From an uncultured Flavobacteriaceae bacterium (GTDB taxonomy: Bacteria; Bacteroidota; Bacteroidia; Flavobacteriales; Flavobacteriaceae), in the NCBI GenBank assembly GCA_905380995.1, contig CAJPUS010000051.1, positions 1 to 40,431 on the forward strand: 40,431 bases of DNA, in the 5' to 3' direction. Each line of letters starts with the position of its first letter. Within the stretch, counting starts at the first letter, position 1. A program made the translations under genes and the position numbers. Below the pieces are notes generated by a model. The model ran no database searches. It was not told the origin of the DNA and saw nothing but the letters and a program-made list of their open reading frames with translations. Below, piece by piece: positions 37,204-40,431 of the stretch.

Positions 37204-39612
37204 ATGAAAAAAGAATTACTATTGTCAATGTTTTCAATAACTTTTGCCATTTCTCAGGAAAGCATTAATTATCAAACACCATCAAATGAAATTTTAGACT
37301 TAGTTGAATATAATAGACCTCCATCTGTTATATATGATCGTGATAAAAATTTTATGCTGTTTCTATACAGAGATAATTATAGATCTATTGAAGATTTATC
37401 TCAGAAAGAATTAAGGCTAGCTGGTCTTAGAATAAATCCAAATACTAACATTGGGAGTAGAATTACCTACTATAACAATCTTAAAATTAAAAATTTAAAA
37501 AGTAAAAACTTAGAAATAAATGATATAGAAGGTATCCCTTCTAATGCAAAAATTGCTAATATAAATTGGTCTCCAAATCAAAAAAATATAGCCTTCACTA
37601 ATACATCATCAGATGGTGTCAGTTTATGGGTCTTAAATCTTGAATCAAGAACACTCACTAAACTTTCAGATTTAAAACTTAATTCTAATATAGGTGATGT
37701 AATTAATTGGGTAAATGATAATGATATTATTATCAAAGTAATCCCTGATAGTAAACAAAATTTAATTGACCAAAATTATATTGTACCGGTAGGTCCAACA
37801 ATTTCTTATAATGAAGGCGAAAATGCACAAAATAGAACATATCAAGATCTTCTGAAAAACAAAACCGACGAATTCAATTTTATACAATTAGTGACATCTG
37901 AGCTATATATGGTTAATTTAAATGGTATATCTCAAAAGTGGCTTGGTGCAGGTATGTATACAAATTTAAGTCCATCTCCAGATGGTAAATTTATAATGGT
38001 TAACAATATTAAAAAACCTTTTTCTTACATAGTTCCATATGATAGATTTCCAAAAACAACCAATATTTACAATTATGAAGGAATATTAATTTCAGAGCTA
38101 GCTTATACTCCTCTTGTAGAAGAGCTGCCCCAAGGTTTTAATGCTGTTTTTAATGGAAAAAGAAATTTTTCTTGGAGAATGGATAAGCCCTCAACTATAA
38201 CTTACATGGTTGCTTTAGATAACGGTGATCCTTCAAAAGAGGTAGAGTTTAGAGATGAATTATATGAATTAAAAGCCCCATTTGAAGGAGATGGTAATTC
38301 AATTTTTAGAAGTATTAATCGATTAAGAAGAGTAATATGGGGAGATAAAACAAATGCAATAGCTATTGATTATTGGATAAAAAATAGAAATCAGAAGACT
38401 TATTTATTTAATCCATCAAATGAAAATCAAGAACCAATAATCATTTTTGACAGAAATTATCAAGATAATTACAGTGATCCTGGATCTTTTTTGACAGATA
38501 GAAATATTTATAATAAAAATGTTCTAAAGATTGACTCTAACAGTTTAATTTTGATGGGAGATGGTTACACTGAAAAAGGACAGTTTCCATTTATAGATAG
38601 ACTAAATCTCAGTAGTCTTTCCACTAAGAGAATATACAAATCAAGTTATACTGATAAGCTTGAAAGCTTATTAGATTTTGATATTATAAATAATCAGATT
38701 TTAGTAAGGATCGAATCTAAAAGTGATTACCCTAACTATTATTTTAAGAATTTAAATGGAAGAAGTATAAGTAAAATTACCGATTTTGAAAATCCATTCG
38801 TAGAACTTAGTCAAGTTAACAAAGAGGTAATCACATATAAAAGAAATGATGATGTAGATCTATCAGGAGTTCTATATTTGCCTATCGGATATAATAAGGC
38901 AAGTAAAGAAAAAATGCCAATGATATTATGGGCATATCCAAGAGAATTTAAAGACAAGAATAGTGCTAGTCAAAATATAAATAACCCAAATGAATTTACA
39001 TATCCATATTATGGATCAATGGTTTATTGGGTTACAAAAGGATATGTTGTACTAGATGATGCATCTTTTCCAATTATCGGAGAAGATATTAATGAACCAA
39101 ATGATGATTTCAGAAGTCAATTAGTTGAGAATGCAAGGGCAGCTATTGATGCTGTAGATGAGCTTGGCTATATTGATAGGAGTAGAGTTGCAGTTGGAGG
39201 ACACAGTTATGGTGCATTTATGGTAGCAAATCTTTTATCGCATAGTGATTTATTTGCTGCAGGAATTGCAAGAAGTGGAGCATATAATAGAACACTAACA
39301 CCTTTTGGATTTCAGAGTGAGGAAAGAAGTTATTGGCAAGCTCCTGAAGTATATTACTCGATGTCGCCTTTTATGCATGCTGATAAAATGAAAACACCCC
39401 TTCTTTTAATTCATGGTGAAGATGATAATAATTCTGGAACTTATCCAATGCAAAGTCAGAGATATTTTAATGCATTAAAAGGTTTAGGTGCAGTTGTAAG
39501 ACTTGTAATGCTTCCGAAAGAAAGTCATGGATACTCATCAAAAGAGAGTATCTATCATGTTCTATGGGAACAAGATCAGTGGCTTGAAAAATATGTGAAG
39601 AATAAAAAATAA
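37204..39612 (+). CDS. S9 family peptidase (prolyl oligopeptidase type), exported
   Basis: PMILWAYPREFKDK...AIDAVDELGYIDRSRVAVGGHSYGAFMVANLLSHSDLFAAGIARSGAYNRTLTPFGFQSEERSYWQA...PLLLIHGEDDNNSGTYPMQS...HGY. Confidence 0.95.
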   Translation: MKKELLLSMFSITFAISQESINYQTPSNEILDLVEYNRPPSVIYDRDKNFMLFLYRDNYRSIEDLSQKELRLAGLRINPNTNIGSRITYYNNLKIKNLKSKNLEINDIEGIPSNAKIANINWSPNQKNIAFTNTSSDGVSLWVLNLESRTLTKLSDLKLNSNIGDVINWVNDNDIIIKVIPDSKQNLIDQNYIVPVGPTISYNEGENAQNRTYQDLLKNKTDEFNFIQLVTSELYMVNLNGISQKWLGAGMYTNLSPSPDGKFIMVNNIKKPFSYIVPYDRFPKTTNIYNYEGILISELAYTPLVEELPQGFNAVFNGKRNFSWRMDKPSTITYMVALDNGDPSKEVEFRDELYELKAPFEGDGNSIFRSINRLRRVIWGDKTNAIAIDYWIKNRNQKTYLFNPSNENQEPIIIFDRNYQDNYSDPGSFLTDRNIYNKNVLKIDSNSLILMGDGYTEKGQFPFIDRLNLSSLSTKRIYKSSYTDKLESLLDFDIINNQILVRIESKSDYPNYYFKNLNGRSISKITDFENPFVELSQVNKEVITYKRNDDVDLSGVLYLPIGYNKASKEKMPMILWAYPREFKDKNSASQNINNPNEFTYPYYGSMVYWVTKGYVVLDDASFPIIGEDINEPNDDFRSQLVENARAAIDAVDELGYIDRSRVAVGGHSYGAFMVANLLSHSDLFAAGIARSGAYNRTLTPFGFQSEERSYWQAPEVYYSMSPFMHADKMKTPLLLIHGEDDNNSGTYPMQSQRYFNALKGLGAVVRLVMLPKESHGYSSKESIYHVLWEQDQWLEKYVKNKK

Positions 39613-39613
39613 T

Positions 39614-40431
39614 ATGAAAAAAATAATAATAAAACTATGTATAATACTTTTTTATAGCTGTAATAATATGAATGTAGACCCACCTATTGCGAAGAAAGTT
39701 GAAAAAAAACTTGAAATTCACGGTGATGTAAGAACAGATAACTACTATTGGCTTAATCAAAGAGATAATCCAGAAGTTATTTCGTATCTAAATCAAGAGA
39801 ATGAGTATAAAGATATAGAACTCAAATCAACTGAAAAATTTCAAAATAACTTATTTAAAGAAATGAAGAGCAGGATCAAAAAAGATGATAATTCTGTTCC
39901 ATATTTTTTAAATGATTATTGGTACATAACAAGATTTGAACAAAATAAAGAGTACCCTATTTACACAAGAAAATATATGGATCTCGAGGCAGATGAAGAA
40001 ATATTATTAGACGTAAACATTTTGGCGAAAGGCTATGAATATTATCAAATATCAGGTCTAAGCGTCAGTCCTGACAATAAAAAAATGGCTTTTGGTGTTG
40101 ATACTCTATCAAGAAGAATATATACCATTAAAATTAAAGATTTAACAACCGGTAAAATATACTCTGACAAAATTGATGGAGTTAATTCATATGCAACATG
40201 GGCAGCAGACAGTCAGACAATGTTCTATACTTCAAAAGATGAACAGACCCTAAGATCAGATAAAATTTTTAGGCACATACTTGGTGAAAAACAAGATGAA
40301 GATAAGCTTGTTTATGAAGAAACAGACGAAACTTTTTCAACGTTTGTTTACCCATCTAAATCGAGAGAATATATTATGATTGGTTCGAGTAGTACCATGT
40401 CAAACGAATACAGATATCTATCAAGTAATAC
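39614..40431 (+). CDS. S9 family peptidase (oligopeptidase B-like), truncated at window end
   Basis: Open frame to window end: MKKIIIKLCIILFYSCNNMN...KKLEIHGDVRTDNYYWLNQRDNPEVISYLNQENEY; not in ORF track because no stop is present. Confidence 0.88.
   Translation, partial: MKKIIIKLCIILFYSCNNMNVDPPIAKKVEKKLEIHGDVRTDNYYWLNQRDNPEVISYLNQENEYKDIELKSTEKFQNNLFKEMKSRIKKDDNSVPYFLNDYWYITRFEQNKEYPIYTRKYMDLEADEEILLDVNILAKGYEYYQISGLSVSPDNKKMAFGVDTLSRRIYTIKIKDLTTGKIYSDKIDGVNSYATWAADSQTMFYTSKDEQTLRSDKIFRHILGEKQDEDKLVYEETDETFSTFVYPSKSREYIMIGSSSTMSNEYRYLSSN

Noticed and set aside
1-40431. CRISPR arrays, tRNA/rRNA genes, transposons, phage or canonical defence genes
   Set aside because: None recognised by eye on either strand; AT-rich microsatellite-like runs are ordinary for this composition

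Overview
AT-rich window, probably from a marine Flavobacteriia-like Bacteroidota; the taxon is inferred from gene content and lipoprotein/signal-peptide style. Genes are tightly packed and mostly encode exported enzymes and lipoproteins: GH20 hexosaminidase, NagX-like acyltransferase, DUF255/thioredoxin, DUF411, AlkA-type glycosylase, PCD, CotH, aldo/keto reductase, DUF1080, split 5'-nucleotidase, fasciclin, MarC, DapF, YdjC, isoaspartyl peptidase, penicillin acylase, HDAC-like, 2OG-Fe(II) oxygenase, MFS, sulfatase, isochorismatase-like hydrolase, LpqC-like esterase, nitroreductase and two S9 peptidases. I saw no rRNA, tRNA, CRISPR array or transposase. The most unusual feature is a set of five dispersed, divergent paralogs of exported ~245-260 aa proteins (10045, 10796, 15020, 25037, 28600). 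They look like two-lobed, internally duplicated proteins, possibly dimeric alpha/beta-barrel-like, and each transcription unit ends near a strong hairpin terminator. Other notable features are a set of very small membrane-peptide ORFs missing from the ORF track (several coupled by ATGA overlaps), a small-protein cluster at 35.4-36.2 kb with a diverged tandem pair, an in-frame stop inside the GH20 gene, an MFS gene whose first helix lies upstream of any canonical start, and repeated 4-bp stop-codon overlaps between convergent genes. All homology calls come from motif recognition by eye; no searches were run.
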